Origin: Ollibium composti
GTDB taxonomy: Bacteria; Pseudomonadota; Alphaproteobacteria; Rhizobiales; Rhizobiaceae
Direction: 5' to 3'
Length of the DNA stretch: 64,000 nucleotides
Assembly (NCBI RefSeq): GCF_004801285.1
Contig: NZ_SSNY01000004.1
Location: 186,001-250,000 of the forward strand
The notes under the pieces are model-generated. The model saw only the letters and a list, made by a program, of their open reading frames with translations, searched no databases and was not told the DNA's origin. Shown here one piece after another: positions 49,679 through 57,493 of this stretch. How positions within the stretch are numbered: the first letter of the stretch is position 1; the number at the start of each line of letters is the position of its first letter. The translations under genes and the position numbers were made by a program.

Positions 49679-50146
49679 TCAGTTCGCGGCCTTGGCCTCG
49701 ATCTGCTTGGTTTTCGCCGGAGCCGCCGAAATCGCGATCTTGCGCGGCTTCAGTTCCTCGGGAATGTTGCGCTTGAGGTCGACGAACAGAAGGCCGTTCT
49801 TCAGCGCGGCGCCCTCGACATCGACATGGTCGGCGAGTTGGAAGCGGCGCTCGAAGGCGCGCGCGGCGATGCCGCGGTAAAGCAGCTCCTTGCCGTCCTC
49901 GTCGCTCTCTTCCTTGCGCTCACCCTTGATGGTCAGCACGTTGCGATGGGCTTCGATCGAAATCTCGTCGTCCGAGAAGCCGGCCACCGCGACCGAGATG
50001 CGATAGGCGTTCTCGCCGGTCTTTTCGATGTTGTAGGGCGGATAGGTCTGGCCGCCCTCGGGCTGGGCCAGCGAATCCAGCATCGTGAACAGTCGGTCGA
50101 AACCGACGGTCGAGCGATAGAGAGGGGAAAAATCGACATGACGCAT
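49679..50146 (-). CDS. Small heat-shock protein Hsp20 (IbpA-like)
   Basis: 155-residue alpha-crystallin-domain chaperone that holds unfolding proteins without ATP. The domain occupies about residues 33-130 with the YNIEKTGENAYRISVAVAGF start and the GLLFVDLKR end; the C-terminal IxI motif is IAI in KPRKIAIS. The N-terminal MRHVDFSPLYRSTVGFDRLF is typical of rhizobial class A sHsps. Start at 50146 follows AAGGAGAACACATC. A heat-shock sigma factor promoter and a thermosensor-like leader lie upstream, so heat induction is expected at both transcription and translation. Confidence 0.95.
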   Translation of the reverse strand: MRHVDFSPLYRSTVGFDRLFTMLDSLAQPEGGQTYPPYNIEKTGENAYRISVAVAGFSDDEISIEAHRNVLTIKGERKEESDEDGKELLYRGIAARAFERRFQLADHVDVEGAALKNGLLFVDLKRNIPEELKPRKIAISAAPAKTKQIEAKAAN

Positions 50147-50257
50147 GATGTGTTCTCCTTTGAGCAACATGTTTTGCGTGATGGCCCTGATGAAACCCTT
50201 GGGCGAAAACCCTGATGGCGTTCCAGACGGACCAGCGGCCCCGCTATCGGCGGCCGC
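50147..50257 (-). promoter_or_regulatory. ROSE-like RNA thermometer in the hsp20 5' leader (candidate)
   Basis: About 110-nt untranslated leader on the minus strand, from the predicted start to the hsp20 ATG. The last hairpin places TTGCT opposite the ribosome site AGGAG in TGTTGCTCAAAGGAGAACA, with TGTT/AACA closing the stem; this U-U-G-C-U against AGGA arrangement is the hallmark of ROSE elements known for rhizobial small heat-shock genes. A further G/C stem lies near the 5' end (GCGGCC/GGCCGC). Heat would open the ribosome site. The assignment is by pattern, without computed folding. Confidence 0.6.
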
Positions 50258-50264
50258 ACTGGTT

Positions 50265-50293
50265 AGGTGGGAGTGCTTTTTCGGCATTTCAAG
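50265..50293 (-). promoter_or_regulatory. Heat-shock sigma factor (RpoH) type promoter of hsp20
   Basis: On the minus strand: CTTGAA (positions 50288-50293) as -35, a 17-base spacer and CCACCT (50265-50270) as -10. This fits the CTTGA...CCANNT pattern described for alphaproteobacterial RpoH promoters and gives a leader of about 110 nt. Confidence 0.55.
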
Positions 50294-50631
50294 ACTGTTT
50301 TTGCGCCCGCGGCACGTCCTTGATTGATGAACGCCGGATGAACCGGACCTTCGGATCACGTTCAGGTGACCGCCGCTAGGATCAGCTCAACAGTTCAGCG
50401 GCCGAAATGGGTCGCGACGAGATCGAGCCGGGTGTAACGTCCCTTCCTCCCGGATCGACGAAGGCCGGGAGTTCGCTCTGGCGGCTCCCGGCCGTTATCT
50501 TGCGGCCGCGTCAGGAGACTTGCCGTCTTTGCATTCTGGCGCATTTGCTTCTATCACCATGTGGCCCTCCCGCAGGCAACCTCACATCAGCCGAAGCGCC
50601 GCCTCTCGAAACGCCGCCCCCAAAACGCCGA

Positions 50632-51621
50632 ATGACGGACGATCTGTTCCACGACATCCCCGGCAATCCCCGGCCCGAGAACGCCGAGGGCGGTTTCTTT
50701 ACCGCGCGCGACGGGCGCCGCGTCCGTTACGCCCGTTTCGCCGCCACCGGCCGGCCGATGAAGGGCACGGTCGTCATCCTCACCGGTCGCAACGAGTGCA
50801 TCGAGAAATATTTCGAGACGATCCGCGACCTTGCCGGCCGCGGCCTCGGCAGCGCCATCCTGGACTGGCGCGGACAGGGCGGCTCCGACCGGCTGCTCTC
50901 CAATCCGCAGCGCGGCTACGTCAAGAGCTTTTCCGCCTATACGGCCGACCTCGAGCAATTCTTCGCGGAAGTCGTGCTGCCCGATTGCCGCGGCCCCTAT
51001 TATATCCTTGCCCATTCGGCCGGTGCCACCGTGGCGTTGCTTGCCGCCCCCTTCATGACCAATCGCGTCCGCCGCATGGTGCTGATCGCGCCCTTCCTCG
51101 CTTTGCCCGGCCAGAAGGTGTCGATGCGCTGGGTGCGGCGCGTCACCACCTTGCTGACCTTTCTCGGCTTCGGCCGCATGTACGCCGCGTGGGGTCCGCG
51201 GCCGAAGGAATCCACGCCTTTCGCCGTCAACAAGCTGACCACCGATCCCGTCCGCTACCGGCGCAACACCCTGCTTTATGAGACATATCCCGAACTCGCC
51301 CTGGGCGGCCCGACGGTGCGCTGGCTGCGGGCCGCGGCGATCGCCGCCGAAGCCGTCAGCGCGCAGGACTTTATGGGCCGCTTCCAGGTGCCAACGCTGA
51401 TCGTCGGTGCCGGCGCCGACGAGGTGGTCTCCACCCGGGCGGTGGAAGCCTACGCCCGGTACCTGCGGCTGGGTTCGTTCCTGATGATCGACGGCGCCCG
51501 CCACGAGATCCTGCAGGAAGCCGACCTCTACCGCGAACAATTCCTCGCTGCCTTCGACGCCTTCATTCCCGGCACCGAGGATGGTGCTCAGCAAGCCTCG
51601 ACGTCCGACGCCGAAGGCTGA
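50632..51621 (+). CDS. Alpha/beta hydrolase, lysophospholipase-like
   Basis: 329-residue alpha/beta-hydrolase of the PldB/monoacylglycerol lipase type (Hydrolase_4). The nucleophile Ser lies in LAHSAGATVAL, the acid in VGAGADEVVST and the His in DGARHEIL, all in order. It probably removes acyl groups from lysophospholipids or related lipids, with no signal peptide visible. ATG 50632 gives the N-terminus MTDDLFHDIPGNP, matching relatives; the frame is open upstream to 50407 without a good start. The 300 bases before it hold the hsp20 promoter region and no other gene that I can support. Confidence 0.85.
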   Translation: MTDDLFHDIPGNPRPENAEGGFFTARDGRRVRYARFAATGRPMKGTVVILTGRNECIEKYFETIRDLAGRGLGSAILDWRGQGGSDRLLSNPQRGYVKSFSAYTADLEQFFAEVVLPDCRGPYYILAHSAGATVALLAAPFMTNRVRRMVLIAPFLALPGQKVSMRWVRRVTTLLTFLGFGRMYAAWGPRPKESTPFAVNKLTTDPVRYRRNTLLYETYPELALGGPTVRWLRAAAIAAEAVSAQDFMGRFQVPTLIVGAGADEVVSTRAVEAYARYLRLGSFLMIDGARHEILQEADLYREQFLAAFDAFIPGTEDGAQQASTSDAEG

Positions 51622-51625
51622 GGCC

Positions 51626-52399
51626 CTATCCCCTCAGCGCAGCCATGGCCGCTTCGTGCAGTTCCGGCGTGGCGGCGGCGACGATGTCGCCGCCGTTCTC
51701 GGCCGGGCCGCCGTCGAAGGTGGTGACGATGCCGCCCGCCTTCTCGATGATCGGGATGAGCGCCACGATGTCGTAGGGTTTCAGGCCGGGCTCGGTGACG
51801 ATGTCGACGCTGCCGGCCGCCAGCATGGCGAAGGCGTAGCAATCGGTGCCGTAGCGCGCCAGCCGCACCGTCTGCTCGAAACGGTTGTAGCGGCCGCGCG
51901 CCTCGTCCTTGAACAGGGCCGGCGTGGTGGTGAACAGCGTCGCTTCCTCGATGCGGGTCGTCTTGCGCGTCTGCAACCGGCGCGGTCCGCCGGGGCCTTC
52001 ATAGTGCGCGCCGGACCCGTTGGCGTAGAACAGCTCGCCGGTGAAGGGCTGCGCCATCATGCCCGCCACCGCCTCGCCGTCGGTGGTGAGCCCGACCAGC
52101 GTGCCCCATGTCGGCAGGCCGGAGATGAAGGCGCGCGTACCGTCGATCGGATCGATCACCCAGACGTGCCGGCTGGCGAGGTTCTGGCTGCCGTGCTCCT
52201 CGCCGAGGATGCCGTGGTCGGGGAACTCCGCCGCAATCAGCGCCCGGATCGCCAGTTCGGTCTGCTGGTCGGCTTCTGTGACCGGGTCGAAGCCGGCCGC
52301 TTCCTTGTTGGCGACCGCGCCCTGCCTGCGGAACCGCGGCAGGGTCTCAGCGGCGGCGGCAGCAGCGATGCGCCGCAAGAAATCGGTCGAAATGTCCAA
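51626..52399 (-). CDS. hisN: Histidinol-phosphatase (inositol monophosphatase family, HisN)
   Basis: 257-residue Mg2+-dependent phosphatase of the inositol monophosphatase fold. The metal sites GEEHG and DPIDGTRAFISGLP and the C-terminal AGGIVTTFDGG are present. In Rhizobiales this subgroup is HisN, which removes the phosphate from histidinol phosphate in histidine synthesis; the distant location from other his genes is normal there. The start is likely TTG 52399, which follows a strong GAGGAG; an ATG 15 codons upstream lacks this. It is followed by the amidohydrolase gene on the same strand, 92 bases upstream, so they may share a transcript. Confidence 0.85.
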   Translation of the reverse strand: MDISTDFLRRIAAAAAAETLPRFRRQGAVANKEAAGFDPVTEADQQTELAIRALIAAEFPDHGILGEEHGSQNLASRHVWVIDPIDGTRAFISGLPTWGTLVGLTTDGEAVAGMMAQPFTGELFYANGSGAHYEGPGGPRRLQTRKTTRIEEATLFTTTPALFKDEARGRYNRFEQTVRLARYGTDCYAFAMLAAGSVDIVTEPGLKPYDIVALIPIIEKAGGIVTTFDGGPAENGGDIVAAATPELHEAAMAALRG

Positions 52400-52491
52400 G
52401 ACGCCCTCCTCGGCCCGCGCGATCCGGCACGGCCTTCGCTGCATAGCAAAAGCGCGACCGGAATGTCACGCGCCGCAGTGCCGCTCGCGGA

Positions 52492-53445
52492 CTATTCGGC
52501 CGCCAGCGGCAGGTCGAGGAAATGATGGTCCGGCATCGCCATGAGGTCGGCAGAGAAGCGCGCCAGATCCTCGGCCAGCGCGGCAAAGCCGACCGTCTTC
52601 TGCAGCGTGCGTTCGTTCATATAGAGCCCGCGATTGACCTCGACCTGCAGGGCATGCAGCCGCCGCGCCGGCCGGCCGTAGTGTTCGGTGATGAAGCCGC
52701 CGGCATAGGGCTTGTTGTGCGCCACGGTGTAGCCCATGGCCGACAGGAGCGAGATCGCCCGCTCCGTCAGCGCGGCGGACGCCGCCGTGCCGAATCGGTC
52801 GCCGACGATGAAATCCGGCCGGAAGCCGCTGTCGCCGACGCGCACGCTGGCCGGCATCGAATGACAGTCGATCAGCACCGCATAGCCGAAACCGGCATGG
52901 GTGCGCGCGATCAGCCGCTTCAGCGTCTCGTGATAGGGCTTGTAGACCGTCTCGATGCGCGCCACGGCTTCCGCCAGCGGCAGCCGCCCGGCATAGATGT
53001 CGAGCCCCTCGCCGACCAGCCGCGGCACCGTGCCCAGCCCGCCTGCGACGCGAGCCGAGCGGATGTTGCAATAGGACGGCACCGGTTCGGCGAACATGCG
53101 CGGGTCGAGTTCCCACGGCTCGCGGTTGACGTCGAGATAGGCGCGCGGAAAATTCGCCGCCAGCAGCGGCGCGCCGAGGGCCACCACCGCGCCGAAAAGC
53201 TCGTCCACGTAGCAATCCTCGGATCGGCGGATGGCGGTGCTGTCGAGCCTTGCCATGGCCAGGAAACGCTCGGGATAGAAACGGCCGCTGTGCGGCGAGG
53301 AGAAGACGAAGGGAACGCGCTGTTCGGCGCCCATGCGGACCTCGAAGGGCGCGACGCCCGAAAAATCCTCGGCGACCGTCGTCAATTCCAACCTGCTGGC
53401 AAGCACCGCAACATCATCGGCAAAGCCTGCCACCTCGGCGCCCAC
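52492..53445 (-). CDS. N-formylglutamate amidohydrolase
   Basis: 317-residue zinc amidohydrolase of the FGase family (PF05013), hydrolysing N-formyl-glutamate to formate and glutamate or acting on related N-formyl amino acids. Family blocks SSPHSGRFYPERF (N-terminal), YLDVNREPWELDPRMF, DCHSMP and HYGRPARRLHALQVEVNRGLYM are visible. In the histidine degradation pathway its partner enzymes would be hut genes, which are not here. The gene upstream of HisN is often this one in rhizobia. It is divergent from cpdR, with 150 bases between them, a likely bidirectional promoter region. Confidence 0.88.
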   Translation of the reverse strand: MGAEVAGFADDVAVLASRLELTTVAEDFSGVAPFEVRMGAEQRVPFVFSSPHSGRFYPERFLAMARLDSTAIRRSEDCYVDELFGAVVALGAPLLAANFPRAYLDVNREPWELDPRMFAEPVPSYCNIRSARVAGGLGTVPRLVGEGLDIYAGRLPLAEAVARIETVYKPYHETLKRLIARTHAGFGYAVLIDCHSMPASVRVGDSGFRPDFIVGDRFGTAASAALTERAISLLSAMGYTVAHNKPYAGGFITEHYGRPARRLHALQVEVNRGLYMNERTLQKTVGFAALAEDLARFSADLMAMPDHHFLDLPLAAE

Positions 53446-53595
53446 CTGTCCAGCTTTTCAACGGCTTGCGGCGCTTTGTACGAAGGTTCAGCGGCGGCAT
53501 CATTCACTTGATGTTTACCCTCGCCACCTCATATACAGGATGGTTAACGGGATCGCGTTCCAGGATCCCGCTGAGTGATTCGGACGGCAATCGAC

Positions 53596-53958
53596 ATGGC
53601 ACGCATCCTTCTGGCGGAAGACGACGATGATATGCGCCGCTTCCTGGTTAAGGCGCTTGAGCGCGCCGGCTACCAGGTCAGCGATTTCGACAATGGCGCG
53701 AGCGCCTACGAGCGCCTGCGCGAAGAACCCTTCTCGCTGCTCTTGACCGACATCGTCATGCCCGAGATGGACGGCATCGAACTGGCCCGCCGCGCCACCG
53801 AGATCGATCCCGACCTGAAGGTGATGTTCATCACCGGCTTCGCCGCCGTCGCCCTCAACCCCGATTCGAAGGCACCCAAGGACGCCAAGGTGCTGTCGAA
53901 GCCGTTCCACCTGCGCGACCTCGTCAACGAGGTCGAGAAGATGCTGCAGGCGGCCTGA
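53596..53958 (+). CDS. cpdR: Cell-cycle response regulator CpdR
   Basis: 120-residue single-domain response regulator with phospho-acceptor Asp52 (LLTDIVMPEMDG), acidic pocket AEDDDD near the start, Thr80 and Lys102 (LSKPFHL). The N-terminus MARILLAEDDDDMRRFLVKALE is the form seen in CpdR of Caulobacter and rhizobia. Unphosphorylated CpdR sits at the cell pole and hands substrates to ClpXP, driving degradation of cell-cycle proteins; phosphorylation from the CckA-ChpT pathway turns it off. An upstream Met at 53575 would add 7 residues that relatives lack. No DNA-binding domain is present, as expected. Confidence 0.95.
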   Translation: MARILLAEDDDDMRRFLVKALERAGYQVSDFDNGASAYERLREEPFSLLLTDIVMPEMDGIELARRATEIDPDLKVMFITGFAAVALNPDSKAPKDAKVLSKPFHLRDLVNEVEKMLQAA

Positions 53959-54057
53959 GACGGGACCGCGGCCGGGGCATACCTGCCCTTGTCCGCCGTA
54001 TCGCGGAGCCAGCGATTCCGGCCCTGCGAATAGCCCGATCTTTTCGCCATGCCGCTA

Positions 54058-54088
54058 TTGACGCGCCGGGGCAAAAGTGGTGTATGCG
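54058..54088 (+). promoter_or_regulatory. Promoter of tRNA-Val (candidate)
   Basis: TTGACG at 54058-54063 as -35 and a TGTATG/TATGCG element at about 54081-54088 as -10, spacing 17-19. It is 12-17 bases before the tRNA 5' end at 54100. Confidence 0.45.
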
Positions 54089-54099
54089 CGGCCTTGGAT

Positions 54100-54174
54100 G
54101 GGCGTATAGCTCAGCGGGAGAGCACTACGTTGACATCGTAGGGGTCCCAAGTTCGATCCTTGGTACGCCCACCA
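54100..54174 (+). tRNA. tRNA-Val, anticodon GAC
   Basis: 75-base cloverleaf with encoded CCA end. Acceptor stem GGGCGTA/TACGCCC, discriminator A at 54171, CCA at 54172-54174; anticodon stem CTACG/CGTAG (54125-54129 and 54137-54141) with loop TTGACAT, so the anticodon is GAC (54132-54134). The T arm TTCGATC is standard. No integrase or attachment-site repeat is seen next to it. Confidence 0.96.
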
Positions 54175-54273
54175 TCCAACCCTCTGAAATCGTTGCGACG
54201 GTCCGCCCGTTTCGAGCGGAATTCGGAGGCCTCGGCAGGTTCATCGAACCTGGTACGGCCGAGGCCTTGCGGT

Positions 54274-54522
54274 CTACGCCCGCGCTGCCGGGTGGAAGAG
54301 GTGCCGCAACGACTGGCGCAGCACCGCGAACTCGTCCGGTTCGATGCGATAGCCCTGCACCGAAATCGCCACCACGCGCTTGTCCGACCCGTCCAGTCGC
54401 TCGACGGCGACAAGGGCGTCCTCGACATCCCGGCAGGGCATGTCGATCTCGTCCCCCGATCGTGCGGCAAGATAGAGGTGGACGGGCGATATCTCGTCGG
54501 CGCGCGCCGTGCGGTGTCTCAT
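54274..54522 (-). CDS. Hypothetical small protein
   Basis: 82-residue protein starting at ATG 54522 with GGAA upstream. It contains a mix of acidic and hydrophobic residues without a signal peptide or membrane segment; sequence such as MRHRTARADEISPVHLYLAA does not match a family I know. Amino-acid composition is normal for a real gene here, but the weak ribosome site and the number of overlapping open frames leave doubt. It lies downstream of the tRNA on the opposite strand. I assign no function. Confidence 0.45.
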   Translation of the reverse strand: MRHRTARADEISPVHLYLAARSGDEIDMPCRDVEDALVAVERLDGSDKRVVAISVQGYRIEPDEFAVLRQSLRHLFHPAARA

Positions 54523-55061
54523 CGGATTTTCCAGGTGGATCGGGGTTTTGCCCGCCGCTTCGGATCAATCACCCGGCGGTAAACAATCTCTAAACTTTTA
54601 GCCGAATCCCACAGATGATTCGCACCTCACAAGGAATCGGCGCACACTCCGCTCCGACCGCTGGACAGGACCTTTCGACGGGCAAGGCCGGGGCGGGTTC
54701 GAATCGATGGCCAGACGGCGGCGGTCCGCGAAACGACGATCGAAGCCGCTTTCACGCATTGACGTTTGAAACGATTGAAAAGACATTGCACATCGCTGGC
54801 GACAAGCCCTATGGTTCGTCGCAGGGATGGAACCGGAACACCCGCATGGCGCATCCGTGGCCGGCGCGGGCGAATAGATAGTCCGGAATGCCCTTCGGGG
54901 AACAGTCCGGACAATAGCGGGCCTGACAGACGGTCAGGGACGACGCGGAGGGAAGGACGATCCGGTTTCATCACGGCTGGCACGCCGCTTGGGCAGGCCG
55001 GTTGAGTTGGGAGTAGCCGACGGATACCGTCGGCCATAGGAATGCAACAAGGGAGGAGTTC
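54523..55061. other. Intergenic region upstream of the sugar ABC operon
   Basis: About 540 bases without a convincing gene. It holds a possible promoter TTGACG at 54759-54764 overlapping an 11-base palindrome CGTTT-g-AAACG (54763-54773), reminiscent of a sugar-operon operator, and a hairpin at 54881-54912. Short open frames here have no family match and no ribosome site. Confidence 0.45.
54881..54912 (+). promoter_or_regulatory. Hairpin in the leader of the sugar ABC operon
   Basis: Arms GTCCGGA (54881-54887) and TCCGGAC (54906-54912) with an inner CCC/GGG pair. It lies 150 bases before the binding-protein start. No T-tract follows, so it is not a clear terminator; it may be a leader structure or an operator. 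Confidence 0.35.
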
Positions 55062-56318
55062 ATGTTGCGCAAATTGCTCATTGGAACCATGCTGGCATCC
55101 AGCCTCGTCGGCTATGCCGCCACGAGCTTCGCGGCCGGCGGTTCGGTCGAAGTGCTGCACTGGTGGACGTCCGGCGGCGAAGCCGCCGCGCTCGACGTGC
55201 TCAAGAAGAAGCTCGAGAGCCAGGGCATCACCTGGAAGGACATGCCGGTTGCCGGCGGCGGCGGCGAGCAGGCGATGACGGCGTTGCGCGCCCGCGTCAC
55301 CGCCGGCGATCCGCCGACGGCCGTGCAGGCGCTCGGCTTCGACATCACCGATTGGGCCAAGCAGGGCGTCGTCGGCGATCTCGGCGAAGTGGCCGACAAG
55401 GAAGGCTGGGACAAGGTGATTCCGACCGCGCTCCAGAACTTCGCCAAGTACGACGGCAAATGGATCGCAGCTCCGGTCAACGTCCACTCCACCAACTGGG
55501 TGTGGATCTCCAAGAAGGCGCTCGACGCGGCCGGCGGCAAGGAGCCGACCAACTGGGACGAGTTCGTCGCCATGCTGGACAAGATGAAGGCCAACGGCAT
55601 CACGCCGCTCGCCCATGGCGGCCAGGCCTGGCAGGACGCCACCCTCTTCGACGCCGTCGTCCTGGGGCTAGGCACCGACTTCTACAAGGCCGCCTTCATC
55701 GACCTCGACCCGGCCGCGCTCGGCGGCGACAAGATGGTCGAGGCCTTCGACCGCATGAAGAAGCTGCGTTCCTATGTCGACGACGACTTCTCCGGCCGCG
55801 ACTGGAACCTCGCCTCCGCCATGGTCATCCAGGGCAAGGCCGGCGCGCAAATGATGGGCGACTGGGCCAAGGGCGAGTTCCTCAAGGCCGGCCAGAAGCC
55901 GGGCACCGACTTCGTCTGCATCCGCTTCCCCGGCACGCAGGGCGCCGTCACCTTCAACTCCGACATGTTCATGATGTTCAAGGTCGGCGACGACAAGAAG
56001 GCGGCCCAGCTCCAGATGGCGTCCGACATCGAGAGCCCCGACTTCCAGTCGTCCTTCAACGTGGTCAAGGGCTCGGTGCCGGCGCGCACCGACGTTCCCG
56101 ACACCGCCTTCGACGATTGCGGCAAGAAGGGCATCAAGGACCTGGCCGAGGCCAACTCCAGCGGCAAGCTGTTCGGCTCGATGGCCCACGGCTACGCGGT
56201 GCCCGCCGCGATCAAGAACGCCATCTACGACGTGGTGACGCGCCACTTCAACGGCGACGTCGACTCCAAGGAAGCCGCCAAGGAGCTGGTCGACGCGGTG
56301 GCCGCGGCCAAGGGGTGA
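55062..56318 (+). CDS. Sugar ABC transporter substrate-binding protein (glucose/mannose type)
   Basis: 418-residue periplasmic binding protein of the carbohydrate family 1. Signal peptide to about residue 24 (SFA/A). The mature N-terminus [24 protein letters not shown] and the [13 protein letters not shown] and [17 protein letters not shown] segments fit the GtsA-type glucose/mannose binders. ATG 55062 follows AGGGAGGAG. First gene of an operon with two permeases and an ATPase; two strong hairpins follow its stop codon and could keep its mRNA abundant relative to the permease genes. Sugar identity is inference. Confidence 0.9.
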   Translation: MLRKLLIGTMLASSLVGYAATSFAAGGSVEVLHWWTSGGEAAALDVLKKKLESQGITWKDMPVAGGGGEQAMTALRARVTAGDPPTAVQALGFDITDWAKQGVVGDLGEVADKEGWDKVIPTALQNFAKYDGKWIAAPVNVHSTNWVWISKKALDAAGGKEPTNWDEFVAMLDKMKANGITPLAHGGQAWQDATLFDAVVLGLGTDFYKAAFIDLDPAALGGDKMVEAFDRMKKLRSYVDDDFSGRDWNLASAMVIQGKAGAQMMGDWAKGEFLKAGQKPGTDFVCIRFPGTQGAVTFNSDMFMMFKVGDDKKAAQLQMASDIESPDFQSSFNVVKGSVPARTDVPDTAFDDCGKKGIKDLAEANSSGKLFGSMAHGYAVPAAIKNAIYDVVTRHFNGDVDSKEAAKELVDAVAAAKG

Positions 56319-56339
56319 GCCACCAGTTTGCGCAGCAAG

Positions 56340-56364
56340 TCCATCGTGCCGACGGCACGATGGA
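56340..56364 (+). promoter_or_regulatory. Stable hairpin after the binding-protein gene
   Basis: Perfect 12-base arms around a single base (arms 56340-56351 and 56353-56364, TCCATCGTGCCG/CGGCACGATGGA). It is 22 bases past the stop codon. No T-tract follows, so it more likely blocks exonucleases or causes partial termination, raising binding-protein mRNA above permease mRNA. Confidence 0.65.
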
Positions 56365-56423
56365 AGGCGGCGAACGCCGGGGATCTGCGAAGCAGCGGAG
56401 CCCCGGCCGGCGATAGCGCAAAC

Positions 56424-56475
56424 CACCCCTCATCCGCCTGCCGACGCCTTCTCCCCGTAGGGAACGGGGAGAAGG
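56424..56475. repeat. Dispersed palindromic repeat of Rhizobiales type
   Basis: CACCCCTCATCCGCCTGCCG lead followed by a perfect palindrome (56447-56458 with 56464-56475, arms CCTTCTCCCCGT/ACGGGGAGAAGG). This consensus occurs in many copies between rhizobial genes. Here it lies inside an operon between the binding-protein and permease genes, where the hairpin can affect read-through. Confidence 0.7.
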
Positions 56476-56566
56476 AACCAACGGCATTCGGGGCTCCCTA
56501 TTCCCGTTTGATGGGACAGGGTAAGGCGAGGGGCAAAGCGCCTCGCTGCAATCTCTGGAGAACTTG

Positions 56567-57493
56567 ATGACCCAGACACAAGCCGAAATCGCGCCGGCCC
56601 TAGCAAGGACCCGCCGCGCGCCGCGGGAGACGCTGCAGGAACTCCTGCCGAAAATCGTCCTGGCGCCGAGCTTCGCGCTGATCCTCGTCTTCGTCTACGG
56701 CTTCATCGTCTTTACCGGCTTCCTCTCCTTCTCGGGCTCGAAGCTGCTGCCCGACTTCTCCACCTGGGTCGGCTTCGACAACTACGTGCGCCTGTTCAGG
56801 CACCCGAACTGGATTGTCTCGCTCAAGAACCTCGCCATCTTCTCGGTTCTCTACATCGTCATCTGCTCGGTGATCGGACTGGCGCTGGCGATCTTCCTCG
56901 ACCAGAAGATCCGCGGCGAAGGGCTGCTCAGGCCGATCTACCTCTACCCGATGGCACTCTCCTTCATCGTCACCGGCGTCGCCTGGAAATGGTTCCTCGA
57001 TCCCGGCATCGGGCTGGAGCATGCCATGCACGAGCTCGGCTGGGACAGCTTCTCCTTCCGCTGGATCAAGCAGGGCGACATGGCCATCTACACCATCGTC
57101 ATCGCCGCCATCTGGCAATCGTCCGGCTTCGTCATGGCGATGTTCCTCGCCGGCCTGCGCGGCGTCGACAACGAGATCATCAAGGCCGCCCAGATCGACG
57201 GCGCCTCGACGCTCACCATCTATCGCCGCATCATCATCCCGCTGATGCGGCCGGTGTTCCTCTCGGCCTTTGTCGTGCTCGCCCACCTTGCCATCAAGTC
57301 CTACGACCTCGTGGTCGCCATGACCGACGGCGGCCCCGGCACCGCCACATGGACCCCTGCCCTGTTCATGACCAAGTTCACCTTCGGCCGCAACGAGATG
57401 GGCATGGGCGCGGCCTCGGCCATCATCATGCTGATGATGATCTTCGCCATCATCGTCCCCTATCTCTATTCGGAACTGGGGCAGAAGAAATGA
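56567..57493 (+). CDS. Sugar ABC transporter permease 1
   Basis: 308-residue inner-membrane permease with six hydrophobic segments of the MalF-type BPD family. The EAA loop that contacts the ATPase is EIIKAAQIDGASTLTIYRRI (about residues 203-222). ATG 56567 follows GGAG; a TTG codon just before it is in the same frame. It ends with an ATGA overlap with the second permease gene. Together they form the membrane channel of the sugar importer. Confidence 0.92.
   Translation: MTQTQAEIAPALARTRRAPRETLQELLPKIVLAPSFALILVFVYGFIVFTGFLSFSGSKLLPDFSTWVGFDNYVRLFRHPNWIVSLKNLAIFSVLYIVICSVIGLALAIFLDQKIRGEGLLRPIYLYPMALSFIVTGVAWKWFLDPGIGLEHAMHELGWDSFSFRWIKQGDMAIYTIVIAAIWQSSGFVMAMFLAGLRGVDNEIIKAAQIDGASTLTIYRRIIIPLMRPVFLSAFVVLAHLAIKSYDLVVAMTDGGPGTATWTPALFMTKFTFGRNEMGMGAASAIIMLMMIFAIIVPYLYSELGQKK

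Noticed and set aside
54084..54593. 169-codon plus-strand frame spanning the tRNA
   Set aside because: It reads through the tRNA-Val gene and shows no protein-family features.
54100..54600. tRNA-Val as an integration site for a genomic island
   Set aside because: No integrase, no repeat of the tRNA 3' end seen downstream, and the following genes are ordinary chromosomal transport genes.
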